Shown here: positions 51,925 through 60,529 of the stretch, piece by piece
Position numbering within the stretch: position 1 is the first letter of the stretch
Layout: each line of letters starts with the position of its first letter
Assembly: GCA_965276815.1 (NCBI GenBank)
Contig: CBDIBE010000012.1
Location: 372,001-436,000, forward strand
DNA: 64,000 nt
From: JAVVHH01 sp965276815
GTDB taxonomy: Bacteria; Pseudomonadota; Alphaproteobacteria; Acetobacterales; Acetobacteraceae
Direction of reading: 5' to 3'
Made by a program: the position numbers and the translations under genes
The notes under the pieces: generated by a model
What the model was told of the DNA's origin: nothing
Database searches by the model: none
Seen by the model: only the letters and a program-made list of their open reading frames with translations

Positions 51925-53343
51925 ATGTCGAACACCCTGCTCAACCCTATCCAGTCGGCCACTCAGGTGCCGGCGGCCTCGGAGCGGACGGAGGCGGAAG
52001 CGATCGCCGACTTCGCCCTTGGCCTAAACCTGGCGAACGTGCCGCCTGCCGTTGTCGCGTTGGCCAAGGAACACTTGCTCGACGTGCTGGGCATCGCCCT
52101 TGCCTCGTCCACCTGGGATTTTGGCAGCGCCGTGTTGCAGGGCGTGCAGGAGCTGGGCGAGGGTTCGCAGGCGACCGCGATCGGCACGGGAACGAAGCTG
52201 CCTCCTGCCTCCGCGGCACTGGTCAACGGCGTGCTGGCGCATGGCCTCGATTTCGACGATACGCATATCGGCGCCATCTATCACGCGAGCGCGCACGCCA
52301 TGGCCGCCTGTCTCGCCTCCGGCGAGGCGAACAAGGTGACCGGGCGGGAGCTGTTGACCGCCTTTATTGCCGCCATCGAGATCGGCTGCCGCATCGCCAT
52401 GGTGGGCGCCGGCGATTTCCATGAGCGCGGATTTCACCCGACCGCCATATGCGGCCACTTCGCCTGCACGGCCGGCGCGGGACGCCTGGCCGGGGCGAGC
52501 CGGCAAGCGCTGGTCTGGGCGTTGGGCCTGTGCGGCAGCCAAGCAGCCGGCATCCTCGAACAGAACGGGTCCTGGCTGAAGAGGTTCGGGCCGGGCTGGG
52601 CCGCCCATTCGGCGCTCTCGGCAGTGGCGCTTGGAAAGGCGGGCTTCCTCGGTCCCACCACCGTGTTGGAGGGCTCCCGAGGGTTTTACGTCTCTCACTT
52701 GCAGTCGGCGCCGAAGGGCGACGCGTTGCCCAGCCTCGATCTCGGCTTAACCTGGTTTGCGCTCGGCATCGCGCTTAAGCCGTACCCGTGCTGCCACTAC
52801 ATCCACGCCTTCGCCGACGCTGCGCTGGAGCTGCGGAGCCAGTTTGCCCTGGAAGACATCGAGCGTGTCGACTGCCTGCTGAAGCTCTCGCTGCACAAGG
52901 GAGTCGCCGAACCGCGGGCCATCCGCATCCGCCCCCGCACCGCCTATGAGGCGCTGTTCAGTGTGCCGTTCGTGGTCGCGCTGGCGCTGGTGCGCGGCCG
53001 GGTGGACTTGGCCGCGTTCCATGACGAGGAGCTGGATGCGCCGGACCTGATGGCGCTGACGGAGAAAACCTTCGTCCTGGACGACCCGCACAGCGACTAC
53101 CCGCTGCACTTTCCGGGCGAGGTGATCATTCACCTTCGGGACGGCCGTACCCTGCGCTGCCGCAAGCCCGCCAGCTACGGCTCGCCGGACCTGCCCATGG
53201 CGCGCGATGCCGTGGTGGCCAAGTTTATGGCCAACGCGAGTAGGGCAATCGACAAGGCTCAGGCCGACCGGCTCGCCGCCTGCGTGTTCCAGCTGGAGGA
53301 CGCGGCGTCGCTGGACGAACTGGTGAAGCTCTGCACGGCGTGA
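51925..53343 (+). CDS. MmgE/PrpD family protein (paralogue 3)
   Basis: A 472-residue MmgE/PrpD protein with NGVLAHGLDFDDTHIGAIYH near residue 95, the best match in this window to the family's HGLDFDD-x-H element. GFHPTAICGHFACTAGAGRL and LKPYPCCHYIHAFADAALEL follow, the latter containing the usual K-x-Y-P-x-C-x-x-x-H pattern. AGGAG precedes ATG 51925. It is 20 bases after the monooxygenase gene and co-transcribed with it. Confidence 0.9.
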   Translation: MSNTLLNPIQSATQVPAASERTEAEAIADFALGLNLANVPPAVVALAKEHLLDVLGIALASSTWDFGSAVLQGVQELGEGSQATAIGTGTKLPPASAALVNGVLAHGLDFDDTHIGAIYHASAHAMAACLASGEANKVTGRELLTAFIAAIEIGCRIAMVGAGDFHERGFHPTAICGHFACTAGAGRLAGASRQALVWALGLCGSQAAGILEQNGSWLKRFGPGWAAHSALSAVALGKAGFLGPTTVLEGSRGFYVSHLQSAPKGDALPSLDLGLTWFALGIALKPYPCCHYIHAFADAALELRSQFALEDIERVDCLLKLSLHKGVAEPRAIRIRPRTAYEALFSVPFVVALALVRGRVDLAAFHDEELDAPDLMALTEKTFVLDDPHSDYPLHFPGEVIIHLRDGRTLRCRKPASYGSPDLPMARDAVVAKFMANASRAIDKAQADRLAACVFQLEDAASLDELVKLCTA

Positions 53344-53370
53344 CCCTGACCCGTGGCGAGAGTGGCGCAA

Positions 53371-54333
53371 TCAGCGCTGCGGCACGCGATCAGCGCCTTG
53401 GGCCAGCAACTCGGACCGAAGCCCGGTGGCAAACGCCCGCGCGCCCGGGGACCACTCGCGGCCGGCGAGCGAAGCGATGCCGTACTCTCGCGCGGGAGCA
53501 ACGCCGTCCAGCGCCGCCGTCGCGAACCGCGTGTCGTCGATCATGCTGCCGATGCGCAAGATGATCCTGGGAAGCATGGTCAAGCCGAGTCCTTCCGCGA
53601 CCAGTCCAAGCAGAGTCGAGACGTTCTTCACCGTCCGAACCGCTTGCAGCGTCAAGCCCTGCTTGGCAGCTTCGGCAGCGAGTTCGTCAAAATGCGTGCG
53701 GTGCGCACCCAGAAGCAGAAGGGGATAGCGCGCCAGCGCTGCGACAGACACGTGGCCGGACTGGAGGGCCGGGTGGCCCCGCGGCCCGACGATCTCGAAC
53801 GGGTCAGTCGTGACCGACTCGAATATAAGTCCCTCGGCCGGCGGTTGCCGGGCCACTACGGCAAAGTCGACCCGGCCGGCCCGGATGTCGGACGGAAGCC
53901 GTTCCGTGACCTGGTCCTGCAACTCGACCTGAACCGCCGGATTGGCCTTCATGAACCGGCTAATAATCGGCGGCAGGAGAACGAAGGCCAGCATCGGGGT
54001 TGCCGCGATAACCACTATTTGGCTCCGCATCTCCGCCTGCTCGCAGAAATCGTCGATGATCGATTGTAGGCTGCGCATCACCGGCTCCACCCGCGCACGC
54101 AACCGCTCGCCCTCGGCGGTGAGGGTGACCGCCCGCGTCGTGCGCTCGAACAGCCGGGTTCGTAGGTCCCGCTCCAAGCGCTGCACTCGGTTGGTGACCG
54201 AGGGCTGCGCCAGCGACAGCCGCTCTGCCGCCTTGCTGAAGCTGCCGAGCTCGGCGACGGCCAGAAACGTCTCCAGTTCCTCCGCGCCGATGCTGAGCCT
54301 CGGCTTGCGCGTGCTGGGCGGATCCGTCGTCAT
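53371..54333 (-). CDS. LysR family transcriptional regulator
   Basis: A 320-residue LysR protein with the helix-turn-helix at about residues 16-75 (FLAVAELGSFSKAAERLSLA then QPSVTNRVQRLERDLRTRLF), a coiled linker and an effector domain (EPVMRSLQSIIDDFCEQAEM onwards). Its ATG overlaps the TGA of a decayed SDR gene by 4 bases, so it was once translationally coupled to that gene. It converges with the MmgE/PrpD gene. Its present target is unclear. Confidence 0.92.
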   Translation of the reverse strand: MTTDPPSTRKPRLSIGAEELETFLAVAELGSFSKAAERLSLAQPSVTNRVQRLERDLRTRLFERTTRAVTLTAEGERLRARVEPVMRSLQSIIDDFCEQAEMRSQIVVIAATPMLAFVLLPPIISRFMKANPAVQVELQDQVTERLPSDIRAGRVDFAVVARQPPAEGLIFESVTTDPFEIVGPRGHPALQSGHVSVAALARYPLLLLGAHRTHFDELAAEAAKQGLTLQAVRTVKNVSTLLGLVAEGLGLTMLPRIILRIGSMIDDTRFATAALDGVAPAREYGIASLAGREWSPGARAFATGLRSELLAQGADRVPQR

Positions 54334-54560
54334 GCCCCGGCGCTGCCAGCGGTTGTGCCGCCACAGAAGTAGATCACCTGGCCGGTGCTCAAGCCGCTGC
54401 GCGCATCGAACAGGAACGAGACAGCATTGGCCACATCCTCCGGCTCACCCATGCGCTTGACCGGATGGCGTCGATGATGGCCCGCGTTTTGGGGCTGTTG
54501 TGCGGGTTGGCGCGCTCGAACAGTTCGATGCGGATCGGCCGAGCTGGCCGTGATGCCATA
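54330..54560 (-). pseudogene. 3' fragment of an SDR gene, frameshifted
   Basis: On the minus strand PIRIELFERANPHNSPKTRA is followed, after a one-base frame change near 54466, by RMGEPEDVANAVSFLFDARS and GLSTGQVIYFCGGTTAG ending at TGA 54330-54332. This is the C-terminal third of a short-chain dehydrogenase. The catalytic YxxxK and the cofactor motif are missing because the sequence is replaced upstream by a CoA-transferase fragment. Confidence 0.7.
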
Positions 54561-54564
54561 GGCT

Positions 54565-54712
54565 GTGCCGGCATGAATGGTAGCCTCCAGTCGCGCGTGT
54601 CGTCATCGCTGCCGGGGCGCTCGGTTTGACAATTTCTGCGCCGAGATCGGCAAGCGCCTGCCGCACCAGGGTCCGGCCAAGACGCCGCTGAGATCGAACA
54701 CGCCAATGCTCT
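54565..54712 (-). pseudogene. 5' fragment of a CaiB/BaiF CoA-transferase, multiple frameshifts
   Basis: On the minus strand GVFDLSGVLAGPWCGR, then in the next frame QALADLGAEIVK, then in the third frame ERPGSDDDTRDWRLPF together rebuild the first 50 residues of a class III CoA-transferase (compare VLDFTRVVAGPYCTMLLGD at 8036). At least two single-base changes separate them. The fragment abuts the SDR fragment, so two dead genes are joined. Confidence 0.6.
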
Positions 54713-54760
54713 CCAATGCTCCCGCCGACTGCGGTTCGCTCACCTTGCTGCGCACTTCAG

Positions 54761-56080
54761 TCATCGGCCGGGCTTCAAACCAACGGGAGTTTCTGACACT
54801 GACGGACGAGGGCCCATCGTGTTCGCCTGGGGCGCAGCCGCAGGGACGCGCACAACGGCCACGATTCCGAGCGCCCCCAGCGCGGCAACCGCTCCCGCGA
54901 GAACGAAGGCGCCTGCGAAGCTGCCGGATGACTGGACCATGAAGCCAGTGATCGAAGGCGCAACGATGCCGGCGCAGGCGGCGCAGAAATGGACGAAACC
55001 GCTGGCCGCTCCGACCCGAGACGCTTCCACGAGGTCGATGATGATCGCGAAGTAGGTGGGCCCCGTGACATAGAGGAAGAACACTGATACGGCCATGAGC
55101 GCAACGGCGCTGCCGAGCCCGTGCACGATGCCTGCGAGTCCTACGAAGGCTGCTGCGAGCAATAGGCAGATGACCAAAATGTTCTTGCGAGCCTGCAGTG
55201 TTCGGCCGGTGCGGCGATAAGCCGTATCCAGGATCCAGCCACCGGCTAGGTTGCCGATCACGCCAAGCACCCAGGGGATGGCCGCAACCACGCTCATGCT
55301 CTTGATGCTCAGATGCTGCACGTCCGTGAGATAGGTCGGAAACCAGGACAGGAAGAAGAAAAGCAGGTAAGCGTAGCCGAAGAAGGCAAAGGCGGTGGCG
55401 AGAACCTCGGGTCGGGCAATCGTGCCGATCAGGGGGGCAGGGCGGCCGGTCGGAGCCGCGGCGACGGTTCGTGCGTCAAGTTCGGCGCGTTCGACCGCAC
55501 CGAGACGGGGATGGTCATAAGCACGATCCGTCGTGGTGAGTAGCCAGACCCCGGCGACGACAAGGCCGATGAGCCCGGCGACGACAAACGAGGTTCGCCA
55601 GCCGTAATCCGCTGCGATGAACCCGAACAGAGGAGCCGCGACCACACCGCCGAGCGGCGCGCCGGCGAGCGCGAAACCGAGCGCCCGGGCCTGTTCGCCA
55701 CGGGGAAACCAGTTGCTGACGAACTTGTTTTGCGCCGAGGGAAGCGGCCCTTCGCTCATTCCGAACAAAATACGGATAAGCAGGAGCGAGGTAAATCCGA
55801 CTGCGGCCGCTGTGAGCCCACAAAACAATGACCAGGCGATGAGCGCCGTCGCTATGACCAGCCGAGCGCCTTGGCGATCCGACGCCCAACCCCCAACCAG
55901 CGCAAACAGCGCATAACCGATGAAGAAGCTGCTGAAGACCAGCCCTAGTTGTGCCGGATTAAGCTGCAAATCCCGCGATAGAATGGGCGCTGCGATGGAG
56001 AATGCAGCTCTGTCCATGTAATTGACGATGCCGGCTACGAAAAGAATTCCTAGCGCCTGGTGCCGGACTCTGATGGTCAT
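54761..56080 (-). CDS. MFS transporter, anion:cation symporter (ACS)-like
   Basis: A 439-residue 12-helix transporter. ATG 56080 follows AGGAGGTGGGAC, a strong ribosome site. Features are IVNYMDRAAFSIAAPILSRD in helix 1, the loop 2-3 motif GGWASDRQGARLVI and LLIRILFGMSEGPLPSAQNK in helix 4, which is typical of the ACS subfamily (hexuronate, phthalate, glucarate transporters). The carried substrate is probably an organic acid anion. It lies alone between pseudogene stretches. Confidence 0.88.
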   Translation of the reverse strand: MTIRVRHQALGILFVAGIVNYMDRAAFSIAAPILSRDLQLNPAQLGLVFSSFFIGYALFALVGGWASDRQGARLVIATALIAWSLFCGLTAAAVGFTSLLLIRILFGMSEGPLPSAQNKFVSNWFPRGEQARALGFALAGAPLGGVVAAPLFGFIAADYGWRTSFVVAGLIGLVVAGVWLLTTTDRAYDHPRLGAVERAELDARTVAAAPTGRPAPLIGTIARPEVLATAFAFFGYAYLLFFFLSWFPTYLTDVQHLSIKSMSVVAAIPWVLGVIGNLAGGWILDTAYRRTGRTLQARKNILVICLLLAAAFVGLAGIVHGLGSAVALMAVSVFFLYVTGPTYFAIIIDLVEASRVGAASGFVHFCAACAGIVAPSITGFMVQSSGSFAGAFVLAGAVAALGALGIVAVVRVPAAAPQANTMGPRPSVSETPVGLKPGR

Positions 56081-56275
56081 GTCCCACCTCCTGTTTTTTA
56101 TGTTGAGCCGAAAAGTGTTTCGCAACCTTGACCCATCCGGGTGCAGTGCGCCTCTCCTGCCGGAGCTCGCCTACGCCATCGATCCGGCACGCGCGATGCA
56201 ATCGAGCGCCAATGAGTCGGCGGGGGATTTGCTTCAGCAAGCGCATCTCGCTCGGGTCGAAACCTTCGAGGAGCG

Positions 56276-56440
56276 TCCACCAGCGTCACGCTCGTCAGCG
56301 TGCCGACGACCAGGATGTCGCTATGGGCGAAATTGCCGACGCGCATGACACCCAAGATCAGATTGAGGCCACTGGCCATTAGGGCGTAGATCCCGCCCAG
56401 CAGCAGTTCCCCAACCAGCAGTTCGCCCGCGGTGTCCGCC
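56276..56440 (-). pseudogene. Fragment of a LivH-type branched-chain amino acid permease
   Basis: The minus strand encodes ELLVGELLLGGIYALMASGL then NLILGVMRVGNFAHSDILVV, the N-terminal helices and the G-V-x-R-x-x-N-F-A-H motif of LivH-type permeases. The sequence then departs into unrelated residues. Only about 55 of 290 codons remain. Confidence 0.65.
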
Positions 56441-56750
56441 GTCAAGTGGGACTGCCGCGTCCTGCGCACGACCTGCACGGCCTCGCGCGACAAAATCCCA
56501 GGGCGTGCTCGCGCGTCAAACGGATCGGGCGTGCGAACGGCATTGATCGTTGGCCATGGCTTTGTCGCGTCCTCCCCCCACCGAGTTTTCCGCCGATTGG
56601 ATTGGAGACCGTGCTTGCGCTTGCCCAGTTTGGACAATGGAAAAACGCTTGGGATTAATAGTACCGCTCGATAGATTGCACTTGGCACGGCCGGATGAAA
56701 GGTTTGCTGCAATCTCGCCAGGACTCGCCGGGGAATTCGTCCACGGTCGT

Positions 56751-56955
56751 GATCTCGACAGCGTCCATGCGGACAACGCCGGACGGGGTAGCGAGACCGC
56801 CGCCCGCATGGCGATCAAGGATTTCGGCAGTACTGTCCTTGGCCGGCCGATCGAATTGTTGGTTGCCGACCATCAGAACAACTCCGACATAGCGGCCGCA
56901 CAGGCGCGCGAGGGGTTCGCGCGAGATGGCGTGCAGGCGATCATGGAGGTGGTGG
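56751..56955 (+). pseudogene. Fragment of a LivK/urea-type substrate-binding protein
   Basis: The plus strand reads GRGSETAARMAIKDFGSTVL then GRPIELLVADHQNNSDIAAA and QAREGFARDGVQAIMEV, the N-terminal region of the branched-chain amino acid or urea type periplasmic binding proteins, in one open frame. Signal peptide and the remaining three-quarters are absent. Opposite in orientation to the livH fragment. Confidence 0.65.
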
Positions 56956-57054
56956 CGAAGCGGCCAGACAATTATGCTTGTCGGGCGTTTTGTTCGCAGC
57001 CGAATTGTGGGGCAGATCGTTTAACATCGACGCCAACCACCTGGGAGGCCCCGC

Positions 57055-57357
57055 ATGATGGACGAAGACGACGCTCTCCTGGCCGCTTTGCGCCGTCTGC
57101 TGGCCATCGCGCAGAGCGACGCTGGGCAGTCCCGCCGGGTCGCCAATTTCCTGCTCGCGTGGTGGAACGCCGGCGCTTGCGGCGGCTTCGATCTTACCGA
57201 GCTCTGGGCGGTCGAGGCCGCGATTGCCGCCGATATGCTCGCTGTCCTGGGACTGATCGCTCAGCATCGTGAGTTTCCCACCGCCTACGGTATGGGCGAC
57301 GACTTCGAGCGCCTCGTGCAGCGCTGGCGGCCGGGCTTGACTCTGGCGCACCGATGA
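57055..57357 (+). CDS. Small conserved protein (DUF7673-like)
   Basis: A 100-residue intact soluble protein with GQSRRVANFLLAWWNAGACG and FDLTELWAVEAAIAADMLAV, a pattern I associate with the DUF7673 family of plasmid- and island-borne proteins. GGGAGG stands nine bases before ATG 57055. Function unknown. It is one of few intact genes in a stretch of decayed sequence. Confidence 0.65.
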   Translation: MMDEDDALLAALRRLLAIAQSDAGQSRRVANFLLAWWNAGACGGFDLTELWAVEAAIAADMLAVLGLIAQHREFPTAYGMGDDFERLVQRWRPGLTLAHR

Positions 57358-57659
57358 TTCCGGCCGGGTACGGCCCCGGCCCGGTCAGCGCAGTCGTCGC
57401 AGCGCTCCCCAGCGTACCGGCGACACATGTATGCCGCGCTTGCGGATTGCAGACGTCGATTGTCGCGTCGACCGCATCGAGGTCCACGATGCCGGGTTGA
57501 ACCGGCGCGATCACGATATCAGCCTAGGCGAGGGGGCCGCCAGCTCACCTCGAATTCTGCGCCACCACTCGCCAAGCTACGGAGCCGGTCAAGCCGCAGC
57601 CGGTTGCGATCACGTTGATGTCGATTTACCAACTCGTGGACGGCTTCGTCAGCTCATGT
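57358..57659. other. 300-base gap without a recognisable gene
   Basis: Frames in this stretch are open in places but show no family pattern or credible start. Nothing beyond the PhaR-type boxes that follow was identified. Confidence 0.4.
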
Positions 57660-57698
57660 TGCACTGCAGCATTTTTCCTGCTATGGTGCGCTGCACAA
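57660..57698. promoter_or_regulatory. Two PhaR-type boxes
   Basis: TGCACTGCAGCA (57660-57671) and TGCGCTGCACAA (57687-57698) both match TGCRNYGCASMA, the site reported for the PHA-metabolism regulator PhaR in Bradyrhizobium. Centres lie 27 bases apart and end 58 bases before the start of the exported protein at 57757. Such paired boxes are typical of phasin and PHA gene promoters in alphaproteobacteria. Confidence 0.5.
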
Positions 57699-57756
57699 TT
57701 TGGGAAGCGTCCGATCGCCGCACCCCTGAGCAGGGCTGTGAAGAAAGGGTTGGACT

Positions 57757-58251
57757 TTGCAAACATTCGGAAAAAGCCCACGACAAGTTAAGGCCGGACA
57801 CACACGGCGTCTCGCGCCGGTGGTGGCGAACGTAGCCGGCGTTCTATGCCTGGTTGGCAGCATGATGGGCGTCACCATCGTTGGAGCGCCCAAGGCATTT
57901 GGGAGCATGTTCCAGGCCGAGGTCGGGGATGTGTTGCATATCGGGCCCGAGGTGGACGGCGTGCAGGGCCCGTCGATGAATATCGGGGCCGTGGTGGTGT
58001 CCGCGCCAGGAATGGCTGCAGGATCGAAGTGCATCCTTGGTTTGGGCGATGCGGCAGCGCAAGGAGGCACCCTCGTCATCGTGCGCTCCGACCCGGTCGA
58101 GGGTTACGTCGCTCTATGGGCCGGCGCCGGGCGCAGCATCAAATCAGGGCAAGATTGCGGGCGCGCAGCCGAACTGCGGCTGACCGCCGACGACGTCCAA
58201 GCCATTCAGTTGGCGCCGTTCCTGGCCATGCTGTTCCCCCCGACTGGCTAG
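57757..58251 (+). CDS. Exported protein of unknown function
   Basis: A 164-residue protein, TTG start with GAAAGGG upstream. A hydrophobic segment near residues 20-45 (VVANVAGVLCLVGSMMGVTI) is either a long signal peptide or an anchor. The rest is a small beta-rich domain with two cysteines (SKCILGLGD, GQDCGRAAE) that may be disulfide-linked. No family recognised. Downstream of PhaR-type boxes and ended by a strong hairpin. Confidence 0.6.
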   Translation: MQTFGKSPRQVKAGHTRRLAPVVANVAGVLCLVGSMMGVTIVGAPKAFGSMFQAEVGDVLHIGPEVDGVQGPSMNIGAVVVSAPGMAAGSKCILGLGDAAAQGGTLVIVRSDPVEGYVALWAGAGRSIKSGQDCGRAAELRLTADDVQAIQLAPFLAMLFPPTG

Positions 58252-58292
58252 ACCTTTATCGGCCTGACTGTGGTCGGGCCGATAAAGGTCTA
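58249..58292. terminator. 16-bp perfect hairpin at the end of the exported-protein gene
   Basis: Arms 58249-58264 and 58277-58292 are exact reverse complements (TAGACCTTTATCGGCC) with a 12-base loop, beginning at the stop codon. There is a short T-rich run just after (CTTTATTT), so it can terminate the plus-strand gene and perhaps act for the convergent SDR. Confidence 0.75.
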
Positions 58293-58316
58293 GCTTTATT
58301 TGAGACAGCGATTCAC

Positions 58317-58340
58317 GTCCTGACCGGTTCCGGTCAGGAC
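58317..58340. terminator. Second hairpin, 11-bp stem with 2-base loop
   Basis: GTCCTGACCGG and CCGGTCAGGAC are exact inverted copies around TT. It lies 20 bases before the 3' end of the minus-strand SDR gene and can terminate transcription arriving from that side. A stem-loop with only two loop bases would open at the top in RNA. Confidence 0.6.
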
Positions 58341-58360
58341 GATCGCGGTCTAGAGCGGCG

Positions 58361-59131
58361 TCACCGCTGAACGTGGAAACGGATCCCGCGGGTGGCAAGC
58401 CGCGTGACCGATTCCGGGACGAACCGAGAGATCAGCGAGCCAACATAGAGCGGCAGCGGAAAACCGATGACACGACGGTTCCTGGCGATCCCGGCGCCGA
58501 TCAGCCGCGCTGCCCGGTCCGCGGCCATCTTCATCGGATGCTCGCCGATGTGGATGTCCGTCATTCCGCTCGTGACATAACCGGGGCAAACCACGGTGAC
58601 CCGAACGTTCTCCGCCGCGACCGCCTCACGCAGCCCCACTCCGTAGGCCAGCAACCCGGCCTTGCTGGCGCTGTACGCCGGCGCATCTGCCAGGGGCGCC
58701 AAGGCCGCCAGCGAGCTGACGAGCACGATGTGCCCCCGGCGGCGGCCGCGCATTTGCGGCAATACGGCGTGGAGCGTGTCGAGTGCGCCCAAAAGGTTGA
58801 TCTCGATCACACCCCGAGCCAACTCGGCCGTTTCGATCGCCCCGTCAGCGCGCCTGCCGTCGAGAACCCCGGCATTGGCAATCAGCAAGTCGATGGGATG
58901 GTCCCGATCGAAATCCGCCAGGAACGCCGTCAGCGAAACCCGGTCACGAATGTCGAATTGGCCCGGCTCGACGGCGGCGCCTAGTTCGCGCGACCGGTCG
59001 GCGACGGCGGCCAGCCGCGTGGGGTCGCGTCCGATCAGCCCGAGGGTGGCGCCGGGTCGGGCGTAGTATGCGGCGAGAGCTGCCCCAATCCCGCTAGACG
59101 CGCCGGTGATAACGATATTGTGGAATGCCAC
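58361..59131 (-). CDS. SDR family oxidoreductase, 3-ketosphinganine reductase-like
   Basis: A 256-residue classical short-chain dehydrogenase. Cofactor motif TGASSGIG is at residues 9-16, IANAG near 84-88, catalytic serine at 139-140, Y153 and K157 in AYSASKAG. It is the last gene after PKS and alpha-oxoamine synthase. In pathways of that kind an SDR reduces the 3-keto-2-amino product, as 3-ketosphinganine reductase or fungal Fum13 do. That role is inferred from gene order. Confidence 0.87.
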   Translation of the reverse strand: MAFHNIVITGASSGIGAALAAYYARPGATLGLIGRDPTRLAAVADRSRELGAAVEPGQFDIRDRVSLTAFLADFDRDHPIDLLIANAGVLDGRRADGAIETAELARGVIEINLLGALDTLHAVLPQMRGRRRGHIVLVSSLAALAPLADAPAYSASKAGLLAYGVGLREAVAAENVRVTVVCPGYVTSGMTDIHIGEHPMKMAADRAARLIGAGIARNRRVIGFPLPLYVGSLISRFVPESVTRLATRGIRFHVQR

Positions 59132-59143
59132 GCCGCAATCGCC

Positions 59144-60529
59144 CTAGGACTTGATCTTGGCCATCATCAACTTGGATATCGTGCGCAACGAAGCCCGCTC
59201 GCCCTCGAGCCGTGTCAACTCCTCCCTGGTGGCCGCGACGGCTCCCCTGATTTCCTCAGGCGTATGCTCCGAGGAGATGAAGAATCGTAACCGCGCCGAC
59301 TGCTCGGGAACGCCCGGCGGGATGATGGGAAATGCATTGTAGCCGCGCTCCAGCAATCGCTCGGCCAGCAGCACGGTCCGCAGCGAATCGCCGATGACGA
59401 CCGGCGTCACCGCATAGCCCCAGCTCGTCCCGACATCGAGCGCAGCGTTGCGTGCCTCATTGAGGAAAAGTTGGCCATTTGCCTGCAACCGGGCGACGCG
59501 TTCGGGTTCACGGCGCATCAGCGCGAGTGCGGTCAAGGCCGCGACCGTTGCGGGGGCGGGCAGGCCGACGCTGTAGACCATGCCGGGCGCAGCAAGCTTG
59601 AGGTAGTCGACGAGCACATGGCTGCCGGCGATGTAGCCGCCGCAGCTGACCAGGGTTTTAGAGAGCGTTCCGAGCCAGATATCGACCCGCTTGGGATCGA
59701 CGTCCGCCAGTTCGAACAATCCTCGGCCGGTCCTGCCGATGACACCCAAAGCGTGTGCGTCATCGACCATGAGCCAGCAGCCGAACCTTTCCTTGGCCTC
59801 GACCAGGCGGGTGAGATCGGGGCCGTCGCCGTCCATCGAATAAAGCCCCTCGACCACGATCAATACGCGTTCGAAGCGGTCTCGGGTCGCGGTCAGCATC
59901 GCGTCGAGCGCGCTGATGTCATTGTGCGGGAATGGGCGCCGTGTCGCCCCGCTGAGCTGGGCGCCGACGACGACACAGTTATGGATCAGCGAATCGTGCA
60001 GGATCAGGTCTTTCGGCCCGAGCAGGGCGGCGATGGTTGAGATCGCCGTCGCATGACCGCTGACGAAGACGAGCGAGTCCTCCGCATCGTAATTGGCGGC
60101 AAGCGCCCGCTCGAGGTCGCGATGGAAGCCGCGCTCGCCCGCGGTGATCCGGCTCGCGGAGACGCTGGTGCCCCAAATCCCGGCCGCGTCGGAGACGGCC
60201 TTGGTGATCTCGGGATGCCCGTTGAGTCCGAGGTAATCGTAGGAAGCGAAGTTCGCCACCTCCCGGCCGCCGATCTTGCTGCGTGAGCCCGCGCGCACAT
60301 CGTGCGTCCGGTAGAATGGAAAATCGACATTCAGGGTGTCGGCGAGCGCACGCTGGGTCCGCAGCTCTCGGTAAGCCGGCAGGCTCTCAAACGACACGTC
60401 GTGCCGGTCAGCGCGGGGAGGGGGCTCGGCAGGACTCGGCCGGCTCCCAAGCGGCGAGCTGCGCATCTTCTCCAAAAAGGCGGCCTTGCCTCCCCAACTC
60501 ATCCGGCCGCGGTCGGGTCCGTCCCTCAT
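59144..60529 (-). CDS. Alpha-oxoamine synthase (PLP-dependent, AONS/SPT family)
   Basis: A 461-residue fold-type I PLP enzyme. The PLP lysine is K291 in LGTLSKTLVSCGG, D256 and H259 of VDDAHALG contact the cofactor, and the NFASYDYLGLNGHPEI opening is typical of serine palmitoyltransferase and AONS. These enzymes condense an amino acid with an acyl thioester and lose CO2. It starts inside the stop of the PKS gene (ATGA overlap), so it probably takes the polyketide chain directly from the adjoining ACP. The first 45 residues are a non-conserved extension. Confidence 0.9.
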   Translation of the reverse strand: MRDGPDRGRMSWGGKAAFLEKMRSSPLGSRPSPAEPPPRADRHDVSFESLPAYRELRTQRALADTLNVDFPFYRTHDVRAGSRSKIGGREVANFASYDYLGLNGHPEITKAVSDAAGIWGTSVSASRITAGERGFHRDLERALAANYDAEDSLVFVSGHATAISTIAALLGPKDLILHDSLIHNCVVVGAQLSGATRRPFPHNDISALDAMLTATRDRFERVLIVVEGLYSMDGDGPDLTRLVEAKERFGCWLMVDDAHALGVIGRTGRGLFELADVDPKRVDIWLGTLSKTLVSCGGYIAGSHVLVDYLKLAAPGMVYSVGLPAPATVAALTALALMRREPERVARLQANGQLFLNEARNAALDVGTSWGYAVTPVVIGDSLRTVLLAERLLERGYNAFPIIPPGVPEQSARLRFFISSEHTPEEIRGAVAATREELTRLEGERASLRTISKLMMAKIKS

